NCBI GenBank assembly: GCA_905221605.1
Contig: CAJNDS010000857.1
Coordinates: 433,317-497,316 of the forward strand
Direction: 5' to 3'
Length of the DNA stretch: 64,000 nucleotides
From: Symbiodinium natans
Taxonomy: Eukaryota; Sar; Dinophyceae; Suessiales; Symbiodiniaceae
Shown here: one piece after another, positions 1 through 9,911 of the stretch
Layout of the letters: each line of letters begins with the position of its first letter
Numbering within the stretch: position 1 is the first letter of the stretch
The notes under the pieces: model-generated
Databases searched by the model: none
Told to the model about the DNA's origin: nothing
What the model saw: only the letters and a program-made list of their open reading frames with translations
Position numbers and translations under genes: made by a program

Positions 1-1151
1 ACGCCAAACCCTAAACCCTAAACCCTAAACCCTAAACCCTAAACCGAAGTCGATTTCAGTCGCTTGTGAGGAGCCCCCGGGTGGCTGCCTGAACACCTGC
101 GTTGAGCTGCCAGGCGTCCATCCCGAGCAGGCAAGGGCTTCCCGGGACCTTCGCGGCATGCTCCGAGTCTTAGGTTTAGGGTTTAGGGTTTAGGGTTTAG
201 GGTTTAGGGTTTAGGGTTTAGGGCTCCGGATGCAACGAGCTTGAACCTGCGCTCGGTTTGACTGAAGATGCCCGGTTTGAACAGTCCGAAATTCCTCCTC
301 CCCCACCAGTGGCGGTATAGCTATACTTGTAGTACCTGTAAGCTCCCTATCTTTGTTTTTCATATCAACAGCGTGGCAACTGATTTCAGGGATTCATCGG
401 GAACCTGTCTTGTGCAGGCCTTCACTTGCGCCTTCAACTTTTTCAAGACGAAGGCGGCTGGAGGGTTTCCAATCGTGTGGCCTGAGCTCTCCGTCCCTAT
501 GATATAGGGGCATTGCGCCGTTGTACACGAAATCCCAAGTAACCCCGTGAGAAGGGAGAGGCATCCCTAAACCCTAAACCCTAAACCCTAAACCCTAAAC
601 CCTAAACCCTGAACCCTGAACCCTAAACCCTAAACCCTAAACCCTAAACCCATACCTCTAAAGTCGTGGCGCCCAAAACCGCAGCAAACCCGTGCGCGAG
701 AGGCATCAGCCTCCTTCTCCAAACTGCGGGAAGCGAAGTTGGCCATGAAGGCCACCTTGGCATTGGCTGCTTTATTTCCCGTGGTTCTTCGTAGGGATTG
801 AGGGAATTAGGGCCCTATATATACCCTTTAAGGCATTGTGTAGGGCCCTCATTCCCCTCATTCCCGACTAAGAGCCAGCCGGTAATTCCTGTTGGTGTGC
901 TTGTTGCTGAGTGGTCCGATTCTCATGCTAGTGGCCGCGGCAAAGTGTGGTGGCTTACTCTGAGCAAGAGCACCGAGACCACAGCAAGCCTCGTGCCCTT
1001 CCTCACGACTGCTGGACTGCGGGCATCCGCACTTGTTGGATTTGTGTGGCCTTTTTGAAAGTCAGCAGCACCCTAAACCCTAAACCCTAAACCCTAAACC
1101 CTAAACCCTAAACCCTAAACCCTAAACCCTAAACCCTAAAAGTGGCTCCTC

Positions 1152-1252
1152 GATTAGAGATTGACGTGGCAAACCAGCTGCGCAGCCTCGAAGACGGTGT
1201 GAATCTCGATCTGCTCGAGGCCGGAGCCGCGGAAAGCCACCGGGAGAATGAC
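1152..1252 (+). CDS. Exon-like island between two telomeric arrays
   Basis: The 110-base island between the arrays ending near 1140 and starting near 1253 is open in one plus-strand frame and reads EIDVANQLRSLEDGVNL followed by DLLEAGAAESHREND. The minus strand is also open across most of it, so the strand is not certain. No family is recognised. The open frame runs into the TTTAGGG array, where GGGTTTAG offers a GT for splicing. I treat it as a possible internal exon of an unknown gene. Confidence 0.3.
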
Positions 1253-2867
1253 GGGTTTAGGGTTTAGGGTTTAGGGTTCAGGGCTTAGGGATTAGGGTTT
1301 AGGGTTTAGGGTTTAGAAAACAGACGTGGGGCCGACAAGACCGAGAACAGTATAGCGGACGACTAGCTCGGGTGGTTGGTGGCACAGCACTCTACTGGCA
1401 CCATTTAGGGCCAACTTAGGGAAAGGCGGCGCTCCGGGACTGAACGAGCTGGGGCCCCAGCGTGTGGTGAAGGCGCCCTGACACGACATCGCTTCTGTGG
1501 TTTGTGTCGTGTGTCTTGCGGAAGAGCGCCTTGAAGGAAGGAGAAGAGCTGAAGGCGAGCCGCTGAGGCCTTTGGAGGCCAGGTGAGCCCAGATCCTCGC
1601 AGGCTCCAAGGTGGCAGCTCATCTCGGGGGCGTGGCAGGAGCTGGGGGCGTGGTCAGCCTATCGTTGCAACGCGAAGAACAGCGGACGGGGTAAGCTGCC
1701 ACTGCTGTCCTGCGCAGCAGTGGCGGCACGTCAAGGATGACCAAGAGGGCACTCATTGGGCGCCGGGGGATCACCGAGCCGCAGCGGTTGTCCCTCCTGC
1801 TTCCAAAAAGCCACTCACCAGGCCGAGGGTTTGGTGTTTACATCAGTTTTACATCCCACAGTGCCAGGCGTTCGCAGTCGAGCCAGCACCGTCGGGGCTT
1901 GGTGGCTAGTTCGGCCCTGGTGGATGTTTCGGGCCACAGCACCCAGCGGCAGACCAGGACATAGCAAGGCAGCAATGGCAGCATCAGGGCGCTGGCTCCA
2001 AGCCGTGTGGGCCACGATGGGCCACTGGCCCGACGGGCCCGGCCGATGCCGTGCTGAGGGCACCACCGGAGCTTCCGCTGCACACGAGCCCGACGACCCA
2101 ACTGCTTGAGAGATTACCGGTTGCCGAGATCCCCGTCAGCGATGCTCTCAGAAACATCTGACATGCATAGCCCAATGCTACTGTAGCAACCAAAATCTGC
2201 CTCGCCCTCTTCAGCAGTGGGCACGGCACCTCGCCATCAAAGGCGACACGTGCAGACAGCCGTGGCAGTCAGCAGCTAAGGATTCCGTGAAAGCGTGGGG
2301 CACTACGTAGTAAGCTGAGAAGCATGTCCTGTGCTGGGCCAATGAGAGTGAGGTTCCTGGAGGCTTGCGCAAATTTCCTTCAGACACGCTGTGGTGCACT
2401 GTCATGTAGATTGTTCTGTCGTCCGAAATCGGATACGGGCTACTGGTACAATGAGTCCTCCACGACGCAGCATGCAGACTATGGTGTGGATCGATGTCAG
2501 ACATGGCTCAGTATTGTTTATAATGCGGCACTTTCTGGGGCAAAGGAATGCGGTTTCGCTTTACAGATCTTGCAACTTCCAGCCCCTGAACGCAAGGGTC
2601 GCGAAGATGATGGCTGCGGAACCTCATCGCCATGAGTTCAATCGAGAAGGTTCAAGCTCAACAAGTTCTACAAGCCTCCATGCCTCTGGAGCAAGGTCTA
2701 GAAGAGTGCAGACAGTGCAGACACTGCAGAGCAGAAAAGATGGTTCAGGCTTGCTTCGTGTCTGCCATGAAAAAGGACACTCTTCTGCCTGCCCTGAGGC
2801 CACTTTCTTCCACACAAGCTGCAGCGGAGTACTCGTCAGCTGCTTGCTCAAGGCACCTCAAGTCATT

Positions 2868-2967
2868 GCGATGTTCCCCCTTCTACTAACAGTCCTTAGT
2901 AGGGATTCTAGTACCTCCTATGATAGTCCCGATGAAGGACTGTGCGAATAGGGGGGAACATCCCAAG
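2868..2967. mobile_element. Family B TIR element, copy B1
   Basis: About 100 bp with inverted ends: the left end reads GATGTTCCCCC and then a block containing TAACAGTCCTTAGTAGGGAT; the right end is its complement, ending GGGGGAACATCCC. The same layout recurs near 4,889 (partial), 29,752, 30,259, 42,804, 51,605 (right end only) and 57,534. It has no coding capacity, so it is a non-autonomous MITE-like element. Confidence 0.75.
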
Positions 2968-3099
2968 CTGTTGATCTCATCGTGTGACCCTCAGAAGCGC
3001 CACGCGCTATGCAGGCACGTATCTACTCGTCAGCACAAGATTCTTCCAAACTCCTCTTCGAGCGCCCTTGGCCAGCTTGCAACCGGGGGGCAGGTATGG

Positions 3100-3209
3100 A
3101 TATGGGGGTTTGCGAAAATGGGGGACCCCGAAAATAGACCCCCAAGTAGTAGGATCCCTTTGCAATAAGGACCCCCATAAGGCACCCCTAATTTCGGAAA
3201 CCCCCATAT
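3100..3209. mobile_element. Family A TIR element, copy A1, probably spliced
   Basis: About 110 bp with 25-base inverted ends (ATATGGGGGTTTGCGAAAAT at the left, the matching complement at the right). The element is flanked by CAGGTATG on the left (3091) and CAGGTTATG on the right (3213), a likely target-site duplication. AG|GT in the left flank and AG|GT in the right flank would act as donor and acceptor, giving a 122-nt intron at 3094-3215. Open frame exists on both sides, so I infer the element is removed by splicing. Confidence 0.7.
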
Positions 3210-3431
3210 GGGCAGGTTATGTCATGGCTCGTGCCAGAGCGACCAGCGGACACAAGCCATTCACAAGCAGTAGGAGTGCCACGACTCAGCATTGGAAGCA
3301 GCTTGAATCAGCCTTGAAGTGGGTGACCTGACAGGCCGGCTTGGCTCAAGTGTCCCTCGATCTTGATGGTTTAGGGTTTAGGGTTTAGGGTTTAGGCTTT
3401 AGGCTTTAGGGCTGTGGGTGTAAGCTGTGCC

Positions 3432-3905
3432 ATGGCATGGCAAGAGCCACTGCTCGCGGAGTTCAAGAGCTGGTATACCGACCAAGAAGGCTTCGGGGGG
3501 TACCTGAGACATTTCCTGGCGCACTATGGCCACTTCTTTAGGGAGAAGCAAGAGACCCACCTCTTCGTCTACAGCAAGCTTCATGAGGATCCTCGGCAAA
3601 TGCTGGCAATTTTGCCGGAGCATCCGCGCAAGGGGCAAGCAATGGGATAGCGGGGGCCCCACTCTAGGCACGATGAGCAGCTGTGTTGCCGTTGAATTTG
3701 TTCTTTTTTCTTTCTATATATTTTTGTAATGTACTGCTGCTACTGGTACTACTTTTACTGGTATCAGAAGCAGAAGGATTCTGTTTCTTATAGGTAATGT
3801 TTCTTATTGCTAGTTAAGGCTTCTTTCATCTGAGCTCAAGCCAAGGAGTTCCGGGAGAACCTGGAGAAGGCGGTCTCCGCATGGCTCGCCGCGACGCCCG
3901 TCAAG
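3432..3905 (+). CDS. BART-domain-like protein, 5' two exons
   Basis: Exon 1 is 3432-3587, starting at ATG in the context GCCATGG and encoding MAWQEPLLAEFKSWYTD and then FGGYLRHFLAHYGHFF and ETHLFVYSKLHE. The intron 3588-3845 begins with GA (GAG|GATCCT) and ends AAG|GAG. Exon 2 (3846-3905) encodes EFRENLEKAVSAWLAATPVK and ends at a normal GTAAAG donor. Both exons join in phase 0. The order of helices, with an acidic or polar stretch before tYxxLHxEFxxxLE, resembles the BART domain of ARL2BP and CFAP36, which bind ARL2/ARL3 GTPases in ciliary trafficking; the family call is from pattern memory only. The next intron carries a TTTAGGG array at 3939-3990. Later exons are not identified. The telomeric array upstream stops 20 bases before the ATG, so an extra upstream coding exon using TTTAG|G as acceptor is also possible. 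Confidence 0.5.
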
Positions 3906-4267
3906 GTAAAGCGTTGCGTGGCGGGCTTGCGGGTTTTGTGGGTTTAGGGTTTAGGGTTTAGGGTTTAGGGTTTAGGGTTTAGGGTTTAGGGCTACTCGCG
4001 GATTCCGGGTGGCTCCATCCTGGCTAACCGGGGCGACTCGGTGGTTTTCTGAGCTGCTTTCCCTAGTCGCGCTTGGCTTTTCGAAGGGATTGCGTGAGAA
4101 AGTGTGGGTATTTCCCAAAATAGGGGTACCCCGTTTATACCAGAGTACTATAGAATCCTTTCAAAGGAACTCCCCCCCTGTATCAGAATCCTTTGGCTTT
4201 TGCTGATGGACAGCGAATCTTCATCCGATTCGAGGCCATTCATCTTGTAAGCCGCTTGCAATACTCC

Positions 4268-4361
4268 AGTGTCCAAAAAGATTCGCCGTGAACCGTACTG
4301 GAGAAGGTTTTTGTATATCTATATATTATCGGGTGGGTGGGTGGGTGGGTGGGTTGCATTT
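4268..4361 (+). repeat. Short GGTGGGTG tandem run and flanks
   Basis: (GGGT)n run at about 4331-4356 inside a stretch that is open on both strands. The minus-strand frame (4240-4545) reads partly like protein, but its end is the run itself (THPPTHP). No gene is claimed here. Confidence 0.4.
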
Positions 4362-4551
4362 TCCAGATTGCAAGCAACACCATTCTTGTCTTGCACGGCC
4401 CTGTCGGAGAAATGAAGGCTTCTACTGTAGGGTACAGACGCATCAAATCGTGCTTGGCCATGACCATCTCTGTGCGGATGATGGTCAAGAATTGCCCTGT
4501 GATATCCCATAGCATGGCTCCCATTGCCGACAGAGAATGTGCCAAACGACC

Positions 4552-4776
4552 CTAAACCCCTAAGCTCTAAACCCTAAACCCTAAATCCCAAACCCCAAAC
4601 CCTAAACCCCAAACCCCAAACCTCAAACCCCAAACCCTAAACCCCAAACCTAAACCCTAAACCCTAAACCCTAAACCCTAAACCCTAAACCCTAAACCCT
4701 AAACCCTAAACCCTAAACCCTAAACCCTAAACCCTAAACCCTAAACCCTGAACCCTGAACCCTGAACCCTAAACCC
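4552..4776 (+). repeat. CCCTAAA array with CCCCAAA and CCCTGAA variants
   Basis: About 225 bp of telomeric heptamer, C-rich strand on top. The 5' part is mixed (CCCCAAA, CCCTAAG), the middle is pure CCCTAAA and the 3' end turns to CCCTGAA, which shows local spread of variants. Confidence 0.95.
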
Positions 4777-5426
4777 GAGCTGGCCTCTTCTCAGGAAAGG
4801 GCTTGCGGAGTGGCACCTAGAGGCGCATTTGGGAGTCGCGCTTAAACAACAAGTGAGGGTTTAGGATTTAGGATTTAGGATTTAGGGTTGGGATGTTCCC
4901 GTTTGTACTAACAGTCCTTAATACGAATATATAGGGATTATAGTTCCCCCCCCCGCCCATTATGATTCTAAGGAGTGTTTGGGGTGAACTGGTTTCCCAA
5001 AACCCTAAACCCCAAAAAACCAAAACTTGAAAACTGGAGAGGGGGTTGCGGCACTCTTCTTGGTAGTGGTGGCACGTGTACTGGCGTGAGGAATCGAGAG
5101 TTCTTGTCCGGCATCTTCACCCCTTCTCTGAAACTCAAGGCCTGGGCCGCTCCCCTACAGCGGCGCGCGCGCTTAAACGGCTGAACCTCGATATCGGGTA
5201 GCACCCACGATGGTACCGGAGTTCCGAGCTCCCGGCACCCCCTGAGCTCCCTGGAACCCCTGAAAGCTACCACCCTCGACCTACCTGGAGTTTAGGCCTA
5301 AACCCGAAAAGGAATAGGTTCCGGTGGATTTGCCGCCTAGACAGCGTGGGGTGGGATAAAAATGTCGAAGCCTTCGGGCCGAGTTTGCATCCCAACCTTC
5401 ACAGGTTCCGCACCATATTACAGCAA

Positions 5427-5533
5427 GCCCTAAACCCTAAACCCTAAACCCTAAACCCTAAACCCTAAACCCTAAACCCTAAACCCTAAACCCTTAACCC
5501 CTAAACCCTTAACCCTTAAACCCCCAAACCCTT
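5427..5533 (+). repeat. CCCTAAA array
   Basis: About 105 bp, pure at first and then decaying to CCCTTAA and CCCCCAAA. It lies just upstream of the exon at 5551, within its presumed intron. Confidence 0.95.
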
Positions 5534-5550
5534 GAATTTTGCTCTTCGAG

Positions 5551-5641
5551 GCCATGCTCGAGTATGCCCAGGAGACCGGAGACGTGGAGACGTCAGGAAT
5601 CGTCAATGCCATGATCAGACTCCTCGAGAACCCTGGCCTCG
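5551..5641 (+). CDS. Internal exon, unknown protein
   Basis: The acceptor TCTTCGAG|GCC follows a pyrimidine-rich stretch, and the exon reads AMLEYAQETGDVETSGIV followed by NAMIRLLENPGL. It ends at G|GTAATT, a good donor, in phase 1. The composition is typical of soluble helical protein. No family is recognised. The next intron holds a TTATTC microsatellite and a telomeric array (5958-6094). Confidence 0.55.
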
Positions 5642-5724
5642 GTAATTTAGGGGCCTGAAGAATAAACAAAATTGGGTTTTGGGGGTTATTATAGTCTACT
5701 TACAAAGGGACCGTAAGGGAATAT

Positions 5725-5850
5725 TAATATTATGAATATTAATATTAGTATTATTCTTATCATTCTTAGTGTTCTTATTCTTGTTCTTATTCTTATTCTT
5801 ATTCTTATTCGTATTCTTATTCTTATTCTTATCCTTAATATTATCAGTTA
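5725..5850 (+). repeat. TTATTC-type microsatellite
   Basis: Imperfect (ATTCTT)n run in an AT-rich stretch. ORFs read through it (poly Ile/Leu on plus, poly Lys/Asn on minus) are artefacts. Confidence 0.9.
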
Positions 5851-5957
5851 TTATTCCGACCCCTGTATTTCGGGGGTGCGGGGCTCGAAGCTGCGGTCCC
5901 CTTCGTTGTGTGCCCCCTGCATATAAGTCTCCATGAAAGCGTGGGTGCCAACAGGGC

Positions 5958-6094
5958 ACCCTAAACCCTAAACCCTAAACCCTAAACCCTAAACCCTAAA
6001 CCCTAAACCCTAAACCCTAAACCCTAAACCCTAAACCCTAAACCCTAAACCCTAAACCCTAAACCCTAAACCCTAAACCCTAAACCCTAAACCT
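5958..6094 (+). repeat. CCCTAAA array, 137 bp
   Basis: Nearly perfect telomeric array of about 19 units with little decay, hence young or recently homogenised. Confidence 0.97.
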
Positions 6095-6377
6095 TCCGTG
6101 CGTGGTTGCAGCTGTCATGTGCCGGAGCTTCAGGTACCAAACTTGGATCGAATACATCTTCGGACGGGGATCATGTGTACTTGAGAAGATGCTGTGCAGA
6201 GTCCTTACCAAACCCTAAACCCTAAACCCTAAACCCGAAACCCTGAACCCTGGAGTGCCAACGGAAGGACTCAAAGAAAGTCCTGAGGCGGGATGCCAAG
6301 CCTCACAGTTCTGCAGAGGAAGCCATCTTTGCAGCAGTGCCAAGCTGCCACAGAGACACCTCACATGGACAGTAGTC

Positions 6378-6512
6378 GTAATCGTAATAGCAATAGTAAT
6401 AGTAATAGTAATAGTAATAGTAATAGTAATAGTAATAGTAATAGTAATAGTAATAGTAATAGGAATAGTAATCGCCATAGTAGTAGTAATAGCAATAGTA
6501 ATAGTACGATAA
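6378..6512 (+). repeat. (AATAGT)n microsatellite
   Basis: Hexamer run TAATAG. Three frames stay open through it and give poly-Ser/Asn or Ile/Val peptides, which should not be taken as genes. Confidence 0.9.
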
Positions 6513-6576
6513 CAGTAATACTACTAATACTACGAATACTACGAAGAATAATAGTAATAAGAGAATCATGTTTTGA

Positions 6577-7958
6577 AGTGGCTGATATGTTTGCGCGTGC
6601 TCAGATCCAAGAGCTTCTGGCGAACCAGTGGCATCAACCTGGATGGGATCGCATTGGAGACAGCGAAGTCGACTGGACGATCAAGCAGTGGGAGGCATGG
6701 ACTGACGAAGTTGCTCGGCTCAGAGGTTGGACAACAGTAAATGTGATAGGAATGGTAATGGTAATGGTAATGGTAATAGCAATGGTAATAGTAGTAGGAA
6801 TAGTAATGGTAATGGTACTGGTAATGGTACTGGTAATGGTAATGGAAATAGACAAATAGTAATAGCAATAGTAATAATTATAAGAAAAATGAAAATAGAG
6901 GACAGTCTGCTGATACTGACAGCTTGCTGCTACGCCTTAGGAGTGGCATAGCTGGTGGGCATCTCGTCAACAGTGGACCGACGAGGAGTGGGAGGAGTGG
7001 TGGCAGGCGATGTGGAATGCGTTGTGAGCTGGGCATTTGGGTAGGTAGCCTACCCGGTAGGTATCTTGCATACGAGGCTCCGTGTGATACCCTGAAACCT
7101 TACTTTGTCCCTAAACCCTAAACCCTAAACCCTAAACCCTAAACCCTAAATCCTAAACCCTAGACCCTAAACCCTAAACCCTAAAACCTTTCTTGACAGG
7201 GACAGAGCCATTGGAGGGATGACTGGTGGGATGATAAGTCTGAAGCTCGGCTGCAGCCTGCGACAGGCCGCCTGGCAACAGTGCTGCCTCTGTTGCAGGT
7301 CGAGAATGTTGCGGGTTTGTATGTTTAGGGTTTAGGGTTTAGGGTTTAGGGTTTAGGGTTTAGGGTAATTTCGGTGTGTTTAAGAGTGCCGCAAAACAGG
7401 ACCTTAATTGTAAACGCTTGCGCGCACCGCCTCGGCAGCCGGGCCGGCCCCAGGACAGGAAAGGAGGAAAGAGGGTTTCGCAAAAAGGGGGGGGTGGGGG
7501 GGGGGGTGGGGCGGGGGGGTGGGGGGGGCGGGGGGGGGTGGGGGGGGGGGGTGGGGCGGGGGGTTTTTGAGGAATTTCCCTGTAGGCAGGACCCTCCACG
7601 GCGTCGGTTTGCAGCTCCTCCAAGCGATTGGGGGGGGTCCCACAGGGCGGGGGGGGGGGGGGGGGGGGGGGGGTGGGGGGGTGGCGTCAGAAAATTCTGC
7701 AGGGGGGGAAGGGTTGGGTTAGGGGGAAGGAGGCCCGATCCGGGTCTGCTTGTTCCAGACGCTTCTCGGCAGGAAGCCGAGGCGAATTGCTGAGAACTTC
7801 CTGTCGTGCGAGAAATCTGAGCCACACGTGTTGCCGTGGCACACAGGCCCAGTGGACAGACAAGACCTGGAACACGGCAGGGGGCTATGGGCAAGATGCA
7901 GGTTCGCGCGAAAAGGGAGATCATCAAGCGCCAGTTCCTTAAGGCATTCTCGCGTTCT
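6577..7958 (+). CDS. Trp-rich low-complexity protein, several exons
   Basis: Four islands on the plus strand share an unusual Trp-rich composition: about 6577-6730 (DRIGDSEVDWTIKQWEAWTD), 6938-7030 (WHSWWASRQQWTDEEWEEWW, ending in a stop), about 7200-7260 (SHWRDDWWDDKSEARLQP) and 7835-7958 (GTQAQWTDKTWNTAGGYG, ending in a stop). They are separated by a GGTAAT microsatellite, a CCCTAAA array (7109-7188), a TTTAGGG array (7324-7365) and G-rich runs. The shared composition suggests exons of one gene, or repeats of one module, split by introns. Exact splice sites are not assigned. No family is recognised; Trp-rich N-terminal regions occur in some dinoflagellate retroelement-like proteins, so a transposon origin is possible. 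Confidence 0.4.
6745..6872 (+). repeat. (GGTAAT)n microsatellite
   Basis: Hexamer run with AGTAAT variants, between two Trp-rich exon islands. It is related in sequence to the AATAGT run 300 bp upstream. Confidence 0.9.
7109..7188 (+). repeat. CCCTAAA array
   Basis: About 80 bp, with two single-base variants. Confidence 0.95.
7487..7692 (+). repeat. G-rich (GGGGGGTGGG) tracts
   Basis: Two blocks (7487-7563 and 7631-7692) are almost only G with scattered T and C, separated by 65 bases of mixed sequence. They could form G-quadruplexes in DNA or RNA. Open frames here (poly-Gly or poly-Pro) are composition artefacts. Confidence 0.9.
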
Positions 7959-8634
7959 TGCAAGTCGCTTTCCCCTGCAGGCGCGGGCTATGGTCTGCCA
8001 GCAGCTCCTGTGGCACCGGCAGATGCATAGCCCAACAGCACAGCTCATTTCACCACTTTACCTCGATGTCCTTGACGAACAACGTCGGGCACAGATTCCG
8101 GGGCCATTACAGTGATTGCAGAAGCGTTCATGTTGACAAAACTTGCTGTTGGGGGAGCACGTTGCCGCTTTGGCATCCCCGCTTTCTCCTGCCAGAGCAG
8201 CGTGCACCTGCCAGGTTCCGACGTTGCAGCGGCGACGCGCTCGCCTTTGCACATGCTTTTGACGAGGCAGAACTTGGGGAGCATGGCTCACAGCAGGGGG
8301 AGAGAGTGGAAAAGCAGAGAGGAGATGTGATAGCTGTGCCTCTGCTCAGGCATCCAAGCACTTGCGGTCGAGCCTGATTGCTGACATGGTGAACCCTGCC
8401 TCGCTTCTCTTGAACCAACATGGGGGGTCAGTAGTTCGCAAGCGCATGCAGCAACCGTCTCAGAGTCGGTCAGAGCTGAGGCTTGTGTCCAAGCTTCACC
8501 CTAAACCCTAAACCCTAAACCCCACACCCCTAAACCCCTAGCCCGACACCCTGATGCGCGGGCGTGCAGGGCGAGAGCCTTGGCAGCGACGCGGATGTGT
8601 ACGGCGACATCACCGGCACAGGCTCTGAAATCCC

Positions 8635-8713
8635 ATGAGCCGTAGGGTTAAGAGTCTAGGGTTTAGGGTTTAGGGTTTAGGGGACACGAAACCTGTCGGA
8701 GTCTCATGAGCCG
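8635..8713 (+). repeat. 8-bp direct repeat around a TTTAGGG array
   Basis: ATGAGCCG occurs at 8635-8642 and again at 8706-8713, on either side of the array 8644-8680. This may be a short target-site duplication, but it lacks the AG|G splice motif seen in the better cases, so it could be chance. Confidence 0.35.
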
Positions 8714-8952
8714 GCTTGGAGGTGAGGAGCACAGTCAGATTCAACCCCTGGTTGATATGGTTGCCGCCGGCAAACCGTCCACAGTGGAGGCGGGAAGCCG
8801 ATCGCAAGCCCACATCCTGTGGGCGTACCTCCTGCTTGCTGAAAAGCTAAAAAGGGTGTCGGGTTTAGGGTTTATAGGGTTTAGGTTCGGTCCAGGTTCC
8901 GAGGCTTTCTTTTCTGTCTCTTGTTAACTCTTCCTTCTGATGCCCCGGCCAG

Positions 8953-9558
8953 GAACCTCCCAGCGCTGCCCTCGCAGACGGGCGCGCAGCACGCCAGGCA
9001 TCCTGCACCGGTGCGCAGCACGAACCTCACGCCGCAGCTGGATGTCACGTCGGTGATGCAAGTTTATGCCGACGGGTCAATTACCGTCGTGACTTTTGAA
9101 TGCGGTTGGTTGGGGGTTTTGGGGGGGGTGGGGGGGTGGGGGGGTTTGGTTGCGCCTTGGTTGTCGCAGCTTCCAACCATCCCTGGCCACTCGAACACTT
9201 CGACCGCCGTACCGCCTGTTAACCCCATTGGACCTGGAGCCTTAGCCACCCCCACCTTTCGGGTATAAGGGGGCTTTGGGGGGGTGCGGGGGAGTGGGGG
9301 GGTGGGGGGGGTGGGGGGGTGGGGGGTGGGGGGTGTGGGGGGTGGGGGGGGTTGGGGGGTGGGGGGGGGTCGGGGGTGGGGGGGGGGGTCATAATAGCAT
9401 CGGTTCTTCTTGAGTGTCCACGTGTAACTGCGACGCATGCAGGCACAACAGTTGTCAAGTCCAGGTATTTTCTCCCTGAAGGTGAAAGTGGCCACCGAAA
9501 GCTGGTACATGTGAATACAGGAGGGGTTGATTCCTTTTGGACTTTTGGAGTATCTTGA
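8953..9558 (+). CDS. Unknown protein, two 3'-terminal exons
   Basis: Exon 8953-9104 starts after CGGCCAG|G and encodes NLPALPSQTGAQHARHPAP and later DVTSVMQVYADGSITVVTFE. It ends TGC G|GTTGGT in phase 1. The final exon 9443-9558 starts after CATGCAG|GC and encodes TTVVKSRYFLPEGESGHRKL and VHVNTGGVDSFWTFGVS before TGA. The phase match (G plus GC) makes the join convincing. Likely upstream exons of the same gene are at about 8566-8625 (GESLGSDADVYGDITGT) and 8706-8840 (containing AHILWAYLLLAEK). No family is recognised. The 338-nt intron between the last two exons is dominated by long G runs. Confidence 0.6.
9117..9392 (+). repeat. Intronic G-rich tracts
   Basis: Runs of GGGGGTGGGGGG at 9117-9145 and 9278-9390 inside the 9105-9442 intron. 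Minus-strand poly-Pro ORFs here are artefacts. G-quadruplex formation in the transcript is possible. Confidence 0.85.
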
Positions 9559-9911
9559 AGAAAAGTATCCCGAACACCTTGCGCAGTCACTCCAAAGGAG
9601 TGCCGAATCCCGATCTATGGAAATACGCCAGATCTTATCAATTTATCAATGGAGATGGGAGATTTGCTTTCCAGCACGGCCATTACTTGGCCAGCTTGTG
9701 ACCAGACGGACGTGGGCCAAACAAGCTTTCCAGTGCCATTCTTAACTCCTGAATTCTTGCCCTGCCTTCCTCTAGCCCAGCAGAAGACCCTCGTCAATCC
9801 TATACTCAGACCCCTGAACCCTAAACCTCAAACCCCCCAAGAGGCCGACCAGCACAAATCCCTTAGCTCTTCACCAAAGTCCCTGAAGCCTGCTGCCCCC
9901 CCCGTTTCCTG

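Noticed and set aside
1-650. Chromosome end at the left edge
   Set aside because: The first array is only about 40 bp, is followed by unique sequence and many further arrays in both orientations, so it is not a terminal telomere.
4552-4776. Arrays as CRISPR-like repeats
   Set aside because: Units are contiguous heptamers with no spacers, and the organism is clearly eukaryotic.
6255-6868. Ser/Asn and Ile/Val repeat ORFs
   Set aside because: Reading frames of the AATAGT and GGTAAT microsatellites.
7346-7963. 205-codon Pro-rich minus-strand ORF
   Set aside because: Antisense of G-rich runs; no conserved motif.
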